From NCBI RefSeq assembly GCF_035975855.1, contig NZ_CP109058.1, positions 1-45,582 of the forward strand: a stretch of DNA of 45,582 nucleotides, written 5' to 3'. A program made the translations under genes and the position numbers. This stretch comes from Streptomyces sp. NBC_01304 (lineage in GTDB: Bacteria; Actinomycetota; Actinomycetes; Streptomycetales; Streptomycetaceae). Below the pieces are notes generated by a model. That model was not told the origin of the DNA. It saw only the letters and a program-made list of their open reading frames with translations, and made no database searches. Shown here one piece after another: positions 1 through 8,336 of the stretch. How positions within the stretch are numbered: the stretch's first letter is position 1; every line of letters begins with the position of its first letter.

Positions 1-1
1 C

Positions 2-190
2 CTGGCCATCACCATCCCGCTACGGGTCACCACCGGGGACGTCATCGCCCGCGCGCAGGCCGACTTCGCGCTACGCGTGCCGCAGGCCGACGCCGCCGCC
101 ATGCTCCGCAGCCGCCTCAAGTTCAAGGGGCACGCCGGATGGAGCCACCTGATCACCGACGCATTCGACGACGAGGAGACCCGCCCATGA
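2..190 (+). CDS. 3' end of an unidentified gene (truncated by window start)
   Basis: An open frame enters from the left edge and ends at a TGA at 188-190, giving 62 residues that end in an acidic DDEETRP tail. The stop overlaps the ATG at 187 of the next gene (ATGA), so the two are translationally coupled. The visible part has no motif I recognise. Its position just upstream of a two-helix VirB2-like gene would fit a conjugation protein, but that is context only. Codon use matches the neighbours. Confidence 0.6.
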   Translation: MAITIPLRVTTGDVIARAQADFALRVPQADAAAMLRSRLKFKGHAGWSHLITDAFDDEETRP

Positions 191-468
191 CCACCCTGCA
201 GACATTCACGGCCGCGCTCCGCCAGCTTGCCGAGGACTACCCCACCGACCCCGAGGGCACGGCTACCGTGACCATCACGGTCACCGACCCGGCGACCGGC
301 GAGACCCACCAGCTCGACATCCAGCCCGGCCAACTCGACGCCGTCACCGACGCGGTGAGGGGCCAGCTGGACACCTTCCGCAACGCGCACCCTGACCAGA
401 GCGGCCAGTGCGGACACTGCGGAGGAACCGGGCACGCACGCACCCACGGGGAAGGGGCAGCCGCATGA
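187..468 (+). CDS. small protein with C-terminal CxxC-GGTGH zinc-like motif
   Basis: 93 aa. The ATG at 187 overlaps the previous stop and is preferred to the in-frame ATG at 139, which would lie inside the upstream gene. The N-terminal two thirds look like one small alpha/beta domain (TATVTITVTDPATGE). The C-terminus carries CGHCGGTGH, resembling half of a DnaJ-type zinc module, so a single metal-binding knuckle is possible. The stop (466-468) overlaps the ATG of the next gene. Function not recognised; the context is a conjugation operon. Confidence 0.7.
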   Translation: MTTLQTFTAALRQLAEDYPTDPEGTATVTITVTDPATGETHQLDIQPGQLDAVTDAVRGQLDTFRNAHPDQSGQCGHCGGTGHARTHGEGAAA

Positions 469-773
469 TCCTCGCGGCGGAAGAAGGCGACATCACGACG
501 ATCATCGGGGGCATCGCCCCCGACTGGGGCCCGTTCGGGACCCTCGGGACCGAGGCCCGCGTGATGATCGAGGTAGTGATGGCCATCGCCATCCTGCTCT
601 GCCTCGGCATCGCCATCTGGGGAGCCGCGAAACAACGGATTGGCGCGACCGCCCTGCGCGACACCTTCAGCGCCGAGCAGGGCAAGGGCCTGATCGTCGC
701 CGGACTGACCGGCGTGTTCATCATCGGCTCGCTCGGCACCGTCTTCACCATCGTCTACGGCATGGCCGTCTGA
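465..773 (+). CDS. two-helix small membrane protein, VirB2/TrbC-like candidate
   Basis: 102 aa, starting at the ATG at 465 inside an ATGA overlap. Two clear hydrophobic segments are visible: about residues 30-50 (VVMAIAILLCLGIAIWGA) and 72-98 (GLIVAGLTGVFIIGSLGTVF), joined by a short basic loop. This size and topology match VirB2/TrbC-type pilins and the small two-helix proteins found beside actinobacterial type IV secretion genes. No signal peptidase site is obvious. The pilin assignment is inference from topology and from the nearby relaxase and coupling-protein genes. Confidence 0.6.
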   Translation: MILAAEEGDITTIIGGIAPDWGPFGTLGTEARVMIEVVMAIAILLCLGIAIWGAAKQRIGATALRDTFSAEQGKGLIVAGLTGVFIIGSLGTVFTIVYGMAV

Positions 774-796
774 CCGGGCGCCGGGAGGAGACCGAC

Positions 797-1282
797 ATGG
801 CGCCCGCCCCCGTCCCGTGGGACGAACTGGCCGCCCACACGCCGACCGTGAAGCGCTACCGGGCCAAGGTGTACGAGCGCGGCCCCGATGAGTGCTGGTA
901 CTGGCTCAGCGCGATCAGCAGCAGCGGCCACGGCAAGATCAAGGCCGGACCCGCCTCCCGCACCGTCACCTCGCACCGCCTCGGCTACGCCATCGAGCAC
1001 GGCGCCCTCCAGCGTGCGGACGATGTCGTCCGCCACACCTGCGATGAATCGTCCTGCCACAACCCGAGCCACTGGATCGCCGGCGCCCGGGTCGACAACA
1101 TCCGCGACTACTACCGCCGCCTGCACCGGACCGAGCACGCCCTCAGCGACGTACGCCTCGCAGACGGACGCGCCGTCGCCATACGCGAAGCGATCCTCAC
1201 CGCCCAGAAGACCGGCGCCGACGTCGAGGCCGCCATCGCCGCAGCCATCGCAGAGGGTTACCCCCAGGGCACCCTCTTCTGA
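797..1282 (+). CDS. HNH endonuclease-like protein
   Basis: 161 aa with a strong ribosome-binding site (GGGAGGAG) just before the ATG. The core follows the pattern of phage/plasmid HNH proteins: DECWYWL at 31-37, a histidine in the strand near residue 60 (VTSHRLGYA), then RHTCDESSCHNPSHWI at 79-94, which supplies the His, the paired Cys and the Asn-Pro-x-His, followed by ARVDNIRDYYRR. Such proteins nick or cut DNA and often move as homing-type passengers. The C-terminal 50 residues form a helical tail (AVAIREAILTAQKTGADVEAAIAAAIAEG) that could bind DNA. Confidence 0.75.
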   Translation: MAPAPVPWDELAAHTPTVKRYRAKVYERGPDECWYWLSAISSSGHGKIKAGPASRTVTSHRLGYAIEHGALQRADDVVRHTCDESSCHNPSHWIAGARVDNIRDYYRRLHRTEHALSDVRLADGRAVAIREAILTAQKTGADVEAAIAAAIAEGYPQGTLF

Positions 1283-1284
1283 CC

Positions 1285-1300
1285 CACCCCGGGTAACAGT
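1285..1300 (+). repeat. direct repeat, left copy (16 bp)
   Basis: CACCCCGGGTAACAGT occurs here, just after the HNH gene stop, and again exactly at 2384-2399. The two copies bracket the metalloprotease gene and its three palindromes (start-to-start 1,099 bp). This looks like the border of a small inserted cassette, or paired protein sites. Confidence 0.6.
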
Positions 1301-1324
1301 TGACGCCGCCGCCCGAAGATCAAA

Positions 1325-1340
1325 CCCCATGCACATGGGG
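1325..1340. repeat. palindrome copy 1, CCCCATGCACATGGGG
   Basis: A 7-bp-arm dyad around a 2-nt centre, 15 nt before the ATG of the metalloprotease gene, where it could act as an operator or mRNA hairpin over the leader. Identical in sequence to copy 2. Confidence 0.7.
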
Positions 1341-1355
1341 AGAAGGAGCGAGAGC

Positions 1356-2255
1356 ATGGCCGACCCGAAGACCGACCCGGGCCGCGAGGGCACCCGGCTG
1401 ATCTCTGTGCTGGAGAAGTGCTGGACCGCGATCCAGCGCCACCACCCCGATCTCCCTCCGGTGCTGTTCATCACCGGAACCGGAATCCCGAAGCGGCAGA
1501 CCGAGAAGCCCCGCACGTCGACCGGCGCACCCCGCCGCCGAGAGCTTGTCACCCGCGGGCACCACTGGGCCGACCGGTGGGCCGTGGCCGAGCGGGAGCA
1601 GCGTCTGGCGGAGCTGTTCGTGGCGGGCGAGACCGTCCGGGACGGAGGCGCCGAAGTCCTCAAGACCCTGCTACACGAGGCCGCCCACGCGCTCGCCCAT
1701 GTTCGAGGCATCCAGGACACCTCCCGGGGCGATCACCGGTGGCACCGCAAGGAGTTCGCGACACTGGCCCGGGAGACCGGGCTGGAACCACCGAGGAAGT
1801 CGGAGAAGCCGTTGGGTTTCTCCAATGCCGTGCTCACCGCCGCGACCTGCAAGAAGTACGCAGCGATCATCCGGCAGATCGACGGAGCCGCCCTTCCCGG
1901 CCTCGGCAGTGGCGACCAGGAGGACGCCGTCGAGGAGCCGCCGGCCCCGCCGGAGCCCGGCTCGACCAACGGCAAGCGGGTCAAGGTGGTGTGCGGATGC
2001 AAGAGAGGACTCCCCGTCACACCCAAGATCCTGGCGGAGGGGCCGATCATCTGCGGCCTGTGCGAGACCCCGTTCGCGGTGCCCGGCGAGGCCGACCAGG
2101 AGGACGCCGCCACGACCGAGACGAGCGACGATCCGGAACCCGAGCCGACCGCCGCCGAGCCCGCCGCCGTACTCCCCGAACCCCGCTCGGCCGAGCCGGA
2201 CGAGCCGGACGAGCCGGACGAGGCCGGGGTTTCCCCCATGCACATGGGGCATTGA
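1356..2255 (+). CDS. SprT-like zinc metalloprotease-domain protein
   Basis: 299 aa. The ATG at 1356 follows a GAAGGAG ribosome-binding site. The metalloprotease signature HEAAHALAHVRG lies at 107-118, and RWHRKEF (128-134) could give the third metal ligand, as in SprT-like proteins. Residues 190-230 contain a second metal-type module (CGCKRG, then ICGLCETPF). The C-terminus is a low-complexity acidic tail with EPDEPDEPDE, and the last codons read MHMGH because palindrome copy 2 lies inside the reading frame. SprT-like proteases cut DNA-bound proteins; a role in handling relaxase- or protein-linked DNA is inference. The gene is bracketed by the direct repeat at 1285 and 2384. Confidence 0.75.
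   Translation: MADPKTDPGREGTRLISVLEKCWTAIQRHHPDLPPVLFITGTGIPKRQTEKPRTSTGAPRRRELVTRGHHWADRWAVAEREQRLAELFVAGETVRDGGAEVLKTLLHEAAHALAHVRGIQDTSRGDHRWHRKEFATLARETGLEPPRKSEKPLGFSNAVLTAATCKKYAAIIRQIDGAALPGLGSGDQEDAVEEPPAPPEPGSTNGKRVKVVCGCKRGLPVTPKILAEGPIICGLCETPFAVPGEADQEDAATTETSDDPEPEPTAAEPAAVLPEPRSAEPDEPDEPDEAGVSPMHMGH
2234..2249. repeat. palindrome copy 2, CCCCATGCACATGGGG
   Basis: Exact copy of the element at 1325, overlapping the last codons of the metalloprotease gene and encoding its terminal PMHMG residues. It is preceded by a T-containing run, as is copy 3. Confidence 0.7.
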
Positions 2256-2313
2256 CCCACCCAAACCGGCCCGCGCGAGCGCGGCCCCCGGGGCCGCCGT
2301 ACGCGCAGGTTTT

Positions 2314-2329
2314 CCCCATGTGCATGGGG
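2314..2329. repeat. palindrome copy 3, CCCCATGTGCATGGGG
   Basis: Reverse-complement orientation of copies 1 and 2 (the central two bases are swapped), preceded by TTT. It lies 80 bp after copy 2 in noncoding DNA. Confidence 0.7.
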
Positions 2330-2383
2330 CGCCGGACCGCGCCGGCGCGCGAAGGGCGCGGCGAAATCGGCCGCCGCGAAAAT

Positions 2384-2399
2384 CACCCCGGGTAACAGT
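2384..2399 (+). repeat. direct repeat, right copy (16 bp)
   Basis: Second exact copy of CACCCCGGGTAACAGT, next to the terminator at 2401. The flanking bases differ from those of the left copy, so the repeat ends here. Confidence 0.6.
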
Positions 2400-2400
2400 C

Positions 2401-2432
2401 GAGGCCCGACCACATGATCGTGGTCGGGCCTC
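2401..2432 (+). terminator. strong hairpin, likely terminator of the 1-2255 operon
   Basis: A perfect 13-bp stem (GAGGCCCGACCAC pairing with GTGGTCGGGCCTC) around a 6-nt loop. There is no long T run, as is usual for Streptomyces terminators. Confidence 0.75.
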
Positions 2433-2743
2433 CCGTACGTCTCTGGCGAGCCTAGCGGCCACGCGCGGCACCGTCGAGCACCCGTCCTTGCGAGAGGCGC
2501 TCACGCCGTCCTCTCGCGCTCTCCAGGCCCGACTCACAGCCAAGGCCGACACCTACCGCACGCCACCAACATCACCCGCATCAGACCGCACCACATCACA
2601 CGCATCGCACCAGCTCAAGCCACAACCAAAACCCATCTCTCACCTCTCGATTCGCCCCTACTACAACCCTCAATACAAAACACACCTAGGCATTCCTAAT
2701 TTGTCGGTGTCGCTGCGCGTGCTTCTGCCGTATCCTCGTGATC
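2433..2743. other. G-poor gene-free region before the relaxase; candidate oriT and promoter
   Basis: About 310 bp without a plausible gene. From about 2550 to 2700 the + strand is strikingly poor in G and rich in A and C, unlike anything else in the window. It holds a near-exact direct repeat CATCACCCGCATC (2570-2582) and CATCACACGCATC (2594-2606). TATCCT at 2731-2736 lies 7 nt before the ATG at 2744 and could be a -10 box for a leaderless message. A position right upstream of a MobF relaxase is typical for oriT; the nick site itself cannot be read off. Confidence 0.4.
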
Positions 2744-5700
2744 ATGTTGCGCTTCACGAGGATCACCGGTGGAGAGGCAGGATTGTCTTACCTGCTCTCC
2801 GGCGGCGGGTGTGAAGGCGGACATCAGCAGGAGGCCGAGGCCACGCTCAGCGGGCCGGAGGCGTACTACGCGAAGGGTGTGGAGCAAGGCGCTCCGGTTG
2901 CCACCTGGCTCGGTGCTGGCGTCAAGAACTTCGGCCTCACGGAAGGCACCGGAGCTACTGAGCGTGACATTCGCGCAATCTTCGGACAGCACGCGCACCC
3001 CGAGCAATACCGGGCCGCGATCTCCACCGCGAAGGCCCAGATCGACGCCGAAGGGCTCACCGGCAAGGCCGCAGAGAAGGTCATGGCCGACGCCGAGGCG
3101 TCCGCCCGACTCGGCCGGAAGGCGTACACGTACCGGACCGTCGAGGAGAGGACCGAGGCCCGGCTCGCGAAGGAACCGCATGCGGAGCCGGAGCGGATCG
3201 CGGAGATCCGGAGGGAGGAGAGGGCAAAGGGTCAGAACGCTCCGGCGATGTACTTCGACGCTACGTTCTCCGCCCAGAAGTCGATCTCCGTTCTCCACAC
3301 GGCGCTCCAGGCCGCGGGCCGTCACGAGGAAGCGGCCAAGGTCCTGGCCGGCCATCACGAGGGCATCAAGGCCGCGACCGAGTACCTGCAGAAGGAAGCC
3401 GGCTACGGCCGCATCGGGTACCACGGGCAGGCCAAGGGCGACCGTCCGAGCACCGGCCGGTACGTCGACGGGCACGAGTGGACCGCCGCCGTCTTCGATC
3501 ACCAGGTGAGCCGAGCTGGCGATCCTCAGATGCACTCCCATGTGGCACTTCTCAACAAAATCAAGGTCACCGACGAGTACGGCCAAGAGCACTGGGTGAG
3601 CCTCGACAGCCGGGCCCTGAACAAGGCCAGGGCGGCCGCCTCGGCGATCTACGAGCGCACGATGGAGCAGGCCATCGAGCGGGACACAGACGTCGTGTTT
3701 GAGACCCGGCCGGACGGCAAGTCCCGTGAGATCAAGGGCATGGCCCCGGAGTTGCTCGACGCCATGTCCGAGCGGAAGTTCGAGGTCGATGACCGGTACC
3801 AGGAACTGTTGGAGAACTACCGTCAGGACCACGGCCGCGAGCCCTCCGAGCTGATGAAGACCAGGCTCAAGGAGGTCGCTACCTTGAGCACGCGAGACCC
3901 GAAGCGGAATGAGCACCAGAGCCCGGAGGCGCGCATCGAGCGGGCCGAGCGGCTCGCCGCCGAGGTCGTTGACGGGGGCCTGGCGGCCGTGCTCGACAAG
4001 GCGGAGGCGGCCGGTCTGGAGATCCGGCTCGCCGAGTCGGGCGAGGTCGATTGGGACCGCGAGAAGGTCATCGGGGAGGCTCTGGAGACGCTGCAGACCA
4101 AGCGCTCGACGTGGGACAGGTCAGCGCTGATCCAGCAGTTGAACACCACGTTGGGTGACCAACTCCCCAGGGACATTCCGCTCGCGCCGCTCGCCAACGA
4201 GTTGGCGGACGAGGCCCTCAGGTCCGGCCGGTACGGCGTGGTGCAGACCGCCGGCCTCAGCATCATCGAGGACGCGCCGTCCCGGATCAGGGAGAGCGAC
4301 GGCCGGTCCGTGTTCGGCCCCGGCCAGTTGGGCGCCGAGAAATTCGCGTTGGAGGAGCACCTCTCCAAGGAGGACCGGGTCGCCTCCCGTGCCCGCCAGA
4401 CCGGCGCCCCGTGCCTGTCCCAGCAGGTCATCGACGAAGTGGTCCGGGAGTCCGGCGTCACCGCCGACCAGGCCGACGTGGTGCGCGGAGTGCTGGGTGA
4501 CAGCAAGAAGGTCAGCGTCATCGAGGGCCCGGCCGGCGCCGGAAAGTCGTTCGCCACGGGTGTCATCGCCAAGGCGTGGGAGCAGCACACGGGAGGCCGT
4601 GTCATCGGGCTTGGCCCCAGTGCCGTCGCCGCCGAAGTCCTTGGCGAGGAGGGGATCGAAATCCGGGCCAACACCGCGAAGTTCCTCGACCTTGCCCGCG
4701 GCCGGGGCAGCGCCGAGGACATCGCGAAGCTCACGCTGCGCGCCGGGGACCTGGTCATGCTCGACGAAGCGGCCATGACGTCCACCGACCACATGAGCCG
4801 GATCTCCCAGATGGCCGAGGACGCCGGGGCCAAGCTGGTGACGATCGGCGACCAGGAGCAGCAGCAGAGCCCCGAGGCCGGCGGACTCTTCCGGCAGATG
4901 GTCGAGGACGGGCCGCACTACTCGCTGAACACGGTGCGCCGCTTCAAGAACGAGGACGGCACGGTCCGCGAGTGGGAGGCCAAGGCCAGTCTCGCCCTAC
5001 GCAAGGGCGATGCCCGTGCGCTGGAGGAGTACGACCGCCACGGCCTCATCCAGGGCGGCACGTTGGAGCAGATGAAGGGCGCGGTCGTCCAGGCGTATCT
5101 CGCCGACACGCTCGCCGGACGCGAGTCCGTCGTCATCACGGTGACCAACGCCCGCGCGACGGAGCTGTCCCGGGAGATCCGTGGACGACTCGTCGAGTAC
5201 GGGTTCGTCCAGGAGCACGGCGCCGACCTGGTGGACGACAACAGGGCCGGGGTCGGGGACCTGATCCAGGCCCGCAACAACGATCCGAAGCTCAAGGACA
5301 GCGACGGGATGCTCGTCTTGAACCGGCGCGTCTACCGGGTCACCGGCATTGGGGACGAAGGGCAGTTGAGCGCCCGCCGGGTCGCTGGCCGCAACGACGA
5401 CGGCACCGAGCGTCTGGCCGGGGCGGTGAGCCTGCCCAAGTCGTACGTGAAGGAGCACGTCACGCTCGCCTACGCGGGCACTTCGCACGCGGTGCAGGGC
5501 CGCACGGTCGGGCACGGCGGGTACACGCTCGCCGAGGAGGGGATGACGCGGCAGCAGGTCTATCCCTCGCTGACCCGTGCCATCCGCGTCAACCGGATCA
5601 TGGCCGTGTCAGAGGTCCCGGCCGACGAGCACCGGATCGAAGGACTCAGCCGGGACCCGCTGGGTCTGATCCAGGGTGCGCTGAGCCGTGACGGAGGCGA

Positions 5701-7822
5701 ACTGGCCGCGCTGCAGGAGCTGCGGGAGTCGCAGGACTGGGCGGAGTCGATCCCAGCCCTTGAGCCGAAGTGGCGCGACTACGTCAACGGCCACAACCGC
5801 GAGCGGTTCGAGGGACAGCTGCGCCAGCTCCTCTCCTCCGAGCAGTTCGCCGAGCTGCAGACTCAGGACCCCAGCACCGTCTACCGGGCGCTGCGCGAGG
5901 CCGAGCTTGCCGGGCACGACGGGCAGCGTGTGCTGAACGACGCCATCAAGTCTGCGTCGATGACCAGCCCGGAGCCGGAGAACGTCGCCAAGTTGGTCAA
6001 CTGGCGTATCGCGCGGGAGATGGAGAACCGACAGCCCGAGGGCCCCGCCGCCGGGCACAGCTGGACCGACCGGACACCGGAGATCCCCGGCATCGAGGGC
6101 CGGGTCGCCCGCGAGCTGGCCGCGGCCATGGACGAGCGGCGCGACGTGCTGGGCGAGCGACTGACGGACGAGCCCCCGGAGTGGGCGGTCCGCCACATCG
6201 GTCCGGTGCCCGAGGACACGCTGGAGCGGGCCGAATGGGCCCGCCGCGCGGGCACTGTTGAGGGCTACCGCGAGCTGTACGGCATCGACGCACCCAACAC
6301 CGCGATCGGCCGTCTGCCCGCGAAGGGCGCCATCGAGCAGCGCGCCGCGTGGGAGGCTGCGCACGTCGCCCTCGGCCGCACCGAGGGTAACGACACCCTG
6401 ATCAGGACGAACGACGCCACGCTGCGGGAGATGGTCGCCCGCTACGAGCGGGAGACCTCGTGGGCGCCGGCGCACGTGGGCGAGGAGCTGTCTGAGGCAC
6501 GCCAGGCCGAGCGGCGGTACGAGGAGAAGGCGATCCTCACGCAGGCCGAGGCCGACCAGGCGACCGACCCCGAGCGGCGGGCCGAACTCGAGGAAGAGGC
6601 CCGCGGCTACGAGGACCTGGTCAGCAACTTCCACCAGCGCGTCGAGGTGCTGGAGCAGATCGACGAGGCCCGCGGCGAGTGGTACGAGGAGACTGCCCCG
6701 GCCAGGGAGGCCGCCGAGGCTGCCCGCACCGAGCTGGAGCGCCGTGGCCTCGACGACCAGGCCCAGGCCGTGCAGGCCGCCGACGAGCGGGACCAGAACC
6801 TCGACGAGGAGCGTGTCGTCGAGCCGGAGTACGACCTCGACCAGGCCCCGGACATCGACTGGGAGATCGAGGGCGCGACCCTCGACCAGGCGCCCGAGGT
6901 GCGCGACGAGGCCGAGCTGACCCCGCTGTCGCAGGCCGAGCAGGAGGAGCTGCAGCAGGCGCTCGCGGCGTACGAGCAGCAGCACCGCGCCCCCCAGGCG
7001 GCCGAGCGGGACATCGACTGGGACGTCGAGGGCACGACCCTCGACCAGGCGCCCGAGGTCGACCACGACGGCATCGAGCAGCAGCTGGCCGAGCAGGACG
7101 AGCAGCAGTGGATCGAGTCCGAACTGGACGCCGAAGCTGCCTCGTACCACGCGGACCGGCAGGCCGAGGCCGAGCAGGCTCCGGAGATCGACTGGGCCAT
7201 CGAGGGTGAGACCTGGCGAGTCGACCCGGACGCCGAGCAGGACGTCGAGGCCGAGCTGGAGCCGGAGCACGGCATCGAGCCGACCGCCGAAGCGGACACG
7301 TACGTCTACGAGCCCAACCCCGAGCTGGACGCCGCGATCGAGGCGTACGCACAGCAGTTGCGGGAGAAGACCACGGCCGCTAACGAGGCCGAGCCGGAGT
7401 ACGACCTCGACCAGGCCCCGGACATCGACTGGGAGATCGAGGGCGTCACGCACGCACAGCGCCCGGAACAGCTGGACGCCGAGCAGGAGCGGGCGCCCGA
7501 AGCATCCACGCCCACCCCCGAGGACGAGTACCGCGAGCTCTACGAGCAGCAGGCGGCACAGCAGGTCAGGGCTGGTACGGACCTTGAGGCCCCGGCCGCC
7601 GAGCAGCTTCCGGGCCAGCTGGCAGATCTGCAGGCCGACTTGGAGCAGGCGCACGGGGCGCTCGCGGAGATTGCCGCCCGACGGGCCGAGCGCGAGCAAG
7701 CGGCCGAGACCGAGCGTGCCGAACAGATCGAGGTCAGCCGCCGCACCCGCGAGGCCGAGGTCCAGGCAGTACCGGAGATCGACCAGGGCGGGCCGACCAT
7801 GAGCTACGGATCGCAGGGGTGA
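2744..7822 (+). CDS. MobF-family conjugative relaxase-helicase (TrwC/TraA-like)
   Basis: 1,692 aa from the ATG at 2744 (a GTG at 2738 is possible). The N-terminus (MLRFTRITGG) has candidate catalytic tyrosines at 16 and 41-42 and the three-histidine metal site, H253 followed by MHSH with H264 and H266, after FDATFSAQKSISVLH. The SF1 helicase half has Walker A GPAGAGKS (595-602), Walker B LVMLDEAAM (670-678), a GDQEQQQSPEAGG motif and a late AGTSHAVQGRT motif. The protein would nick oriT, stay bound to the 5' end and unwind the plasmid for transfer through the coupling protein at 9107. The last 400 residues are acidic and Gln/Glu-rich with four copies of an APxIDWxIEG-like motif, an unusual extension. 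Confidence 0.93.
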   Translation: MLRFTRITGGEAGLSYLLSGGGCEGGHQQEAEATLSGPEAYYAKGVEQGAPVATWLGAGVKNFGLTEGTGATERDIRAIFGQHAHPEQYRAAISTAKAQIDAEGLTGKAAEKVMADAEASARLGRKAYTYRTVEERTEARLAKEPHAEPERIAEIRREERAKGQNAPAMYFDATFSAQKSISVLHTALQAAGRHEEAAKVLAGHHEGIKAATEYLQKEAGYGRIGYHGQAKGDRPSTGRYVDGHEWTAAVFDHQVSRAGDPQMHSHVALLNKIKVTDEYGQEHWVSLDSRALNKARAAASAIYERTMEQAIERDTDVVFETRPDGKSREIKGMAPELLDAMSERKFEVDDRYQELLENYRQDHGREPSELMKTRLKEVATLSTRDPKRNEHQSPEARIERAERLAAEVVDGGLAAVLDKAEAAGLEIRLAESGEVDWDREKVIGEALETLQTKRSTWDRSALIQQLNTTLGDQLPRDIPLAPLANELADEALRSGRYGVVQTAGLSIIEDAPSRIRESDGRSVFGPGQLGAEKFALEEHLSKEDRVASRARQTGAPCLSQQVIDEVVRESGVTADQADVVRGVLGDSKKVSVIEGPAGAGKSFATGVIAKAWEQHTGGRVIGLGPSAVAAEVLGEEGIEIRANTAKFLDLARGRGSAEDIAKLTLRAGDLVMLDEAAMTSTDHMSRISQMAEDAGAKLVTIGDQEQQQSPEAGGLFRQMVEDGPHYSLNTVRRFKNEDGTVREWEAKASLALRKGDARALEEYDRHGLIQGGTLEQMKGAVVQAYLADTLAGRESVVITVTNARATELSREIRGRLVEYGFVQEHGADLVDDNRAGVGDLIQARNNDPKLKDSDGMLVLNRRVYRVTGIGDEGQLSARRVAGRNDDGTERLAGAVSLPKSYVKEHVTLAYAGTSHAVQGRTVGHGGYTLAEEGMTRQQVYPSLTRAIRVNRIMAVSEVPADEHRIEGLSRDPLGLIQGALSRDGGELAALQELRESQDWAESIPALEPKWRDYVNGHNRERFEGQLRQLLSSEQFAELQTQDPSTVYRALREAELAGHDGQRVLNDAIKSASMTSPEPENVAKLVNWRIAREMENRQPEGPAAGHSWTDRTPEIPGIEGRVARELAAAMDERRDVLGERLTDEPPEWAVRHIGPVPEDTLERAEWARRAGTVEGYRELYGIDAPNTAIGRLPAKGAIEQRAAWEAAHVALGRTEGNDTLIRTNDATLREMVARYERETSWAPAHVGEELSEARQAERRYEEKAILTQAEADQATDPERRAELEEEARGYEDLVSNFHQRVEVLEQIDEARGEWYEETAPAREAAEAARTELERRGLDDQAQAVQAADERDQNLDEERVVEPEYDLDQAPDIDWEIEGATLDQAPEVRDEAELTPLSQAEQEELQQALAAYEQQHRAPQAAERDIDWDVEGTTLDQAPEVDHDGIEQQLAEQDEQQWIESELDAEAASYHADRQAEAEQAPEIDWAIEGETWRVDPDAEQDVEAELEPEHGIEPTAEADTYVYEPNPELDAAIEAYAQQLREKTTAANEAEPEYDLDQAPDIDWEIEGVTHAQRPEQLDAEQERAPEASTPTPEDEYRELYEQQAAQQVRAGTDLEAPAAEQLPGQLADLQADLEQAHGALAEIAARRAEREQAAETERAEQIEVSRRTREAEVQAVPEIDQGGPTMSYGSQG
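6820..6875 (+). repeat. 56-nt exact direct repeat inside the relaxase gene, copy 1
   Basis: Identical to 7390-7445 and encodes EPEYDLDQAPDIDWEIEG. It keeps the reading frame, so the C-terminal repeat region has recently expanded or been homogenised. Confidence 0.85.
7390..7445 (+). repeat. 56-nt exact direct repeat inside the relaxase gene, copy 2
   Basis: Second exact copy, 570 bp (190 codons) after the first. Recombination between the copies would delete 190 residues in frame. Confidence 0.85.
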
Positions 7823-7887
7823 TCGCGTGTCCTGGCCTGCTGTCGGTGCTTGCCCCTACGCTCAACCGATGACAGGGAGGTGAGGCC

Positions 7888-8265
7888 GTGAGCGCCCAAC
7901 CAGAGTGGACGCCACCGGAGTTGCGGCCGCAGCAGGAACTCCTCGCGATGATCGAGTACGTCACCGAGAACGGGTACAGCAGCAACCCGTACGACGGGTA
8001 CGACAAGGGGCTCCTGGCCGCGCTCCGCTGGGCCGCCGGCATCACCAGCACTCCGCCGGTCAGTGACGCTCCCCTCGATCGCCCTGTGACCGGCACCGAT
8101 GCCAAGCGGGAGCAGTACCAGGCGTACGAGGCCATGAGCGGATTGGCCGAGCCCAAGCTCCGGGCCGTCGCCCAGGACAAGGGCCACGGATACGTGACAG
8201 GGGTGGAGAACACCCTGGCGTGGGCGGTCGGCGGAGACGCCCTTTGGATGCCAGGGCAGTCCTAG
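7888..8265 (+). CDS. hypothetical protein downstream of the relaxase
   Basis: 125 aa. The GTG start at 7888 sits 7 nt after a GGGAGG ribosome-binding site. The protein is soluble-looking and helical, with a Tyr/Asn-rich patch (ENGYSSNPYDGYDKG, about 30-45) and no recognisable catalytic motif. It follows the relaxase by 65 nt, so it is probably co-transcribed with it, and is closed off by the terminator at 8291. Function not recognised. Confidence 0.7.
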   Translation: MSAQPEWTPPELRPQQELLAMIEYVTENGYSSNPYDGYDKGLLAALRWAAGITSTPPVSDAPLDRPVTGTDAKREQYQAYEAMSGLAEPKLRAVAQDKGHGYVTGVENTLAWAVGGDALWMPGQS

Positions 8266-8290
8266 CCGCAAGGCACAGTCGGCAGCACGA

Positions 8291-8321
8291 AGCCCCCAGC
8301 GCAAGGAAGGCGCTGGGGGCT
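8291..8321. terminator. bidirectional terminator between convergent genes
   Basis: A perfect 12-bp stem AGCCCCCAGCGC / GCGCTGGGGGCT around AAGGAAG, followed by TTT. It lies between the stop at 8265 (+) and the stop at 8337 (-) and can serve both. Confidence 0.85.
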
Positions 8322-8336
8322 TTCGGCTGTCCGGGG

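Noticed and set aside
888..1355. Upstream extension of the metalloprotease frame to 888
   Set aside because: It runs through the HNH gene in another frame and is low-complexity; ATG 1356 has a ribosome-binding site.
1325..2329. CRISPR-like repeats (CCCCATG..CATGGGG resembles the stem of type I-E repeats)
   Set aside because: Only three clustered copies with unequal spacing (909 and 80 bp), one inside a coding end and in mixed orientation; no cas genes.
5609..7699. Long open frame on the - strand opposite the relaxase
   Set aside because: It mirrors the strong GC3 bias of the real relaxase frame, lacks a ribosome-binding site and gives Leu/Arg/Val-rich noise; the + strand has all relaxase-helicase motifs.
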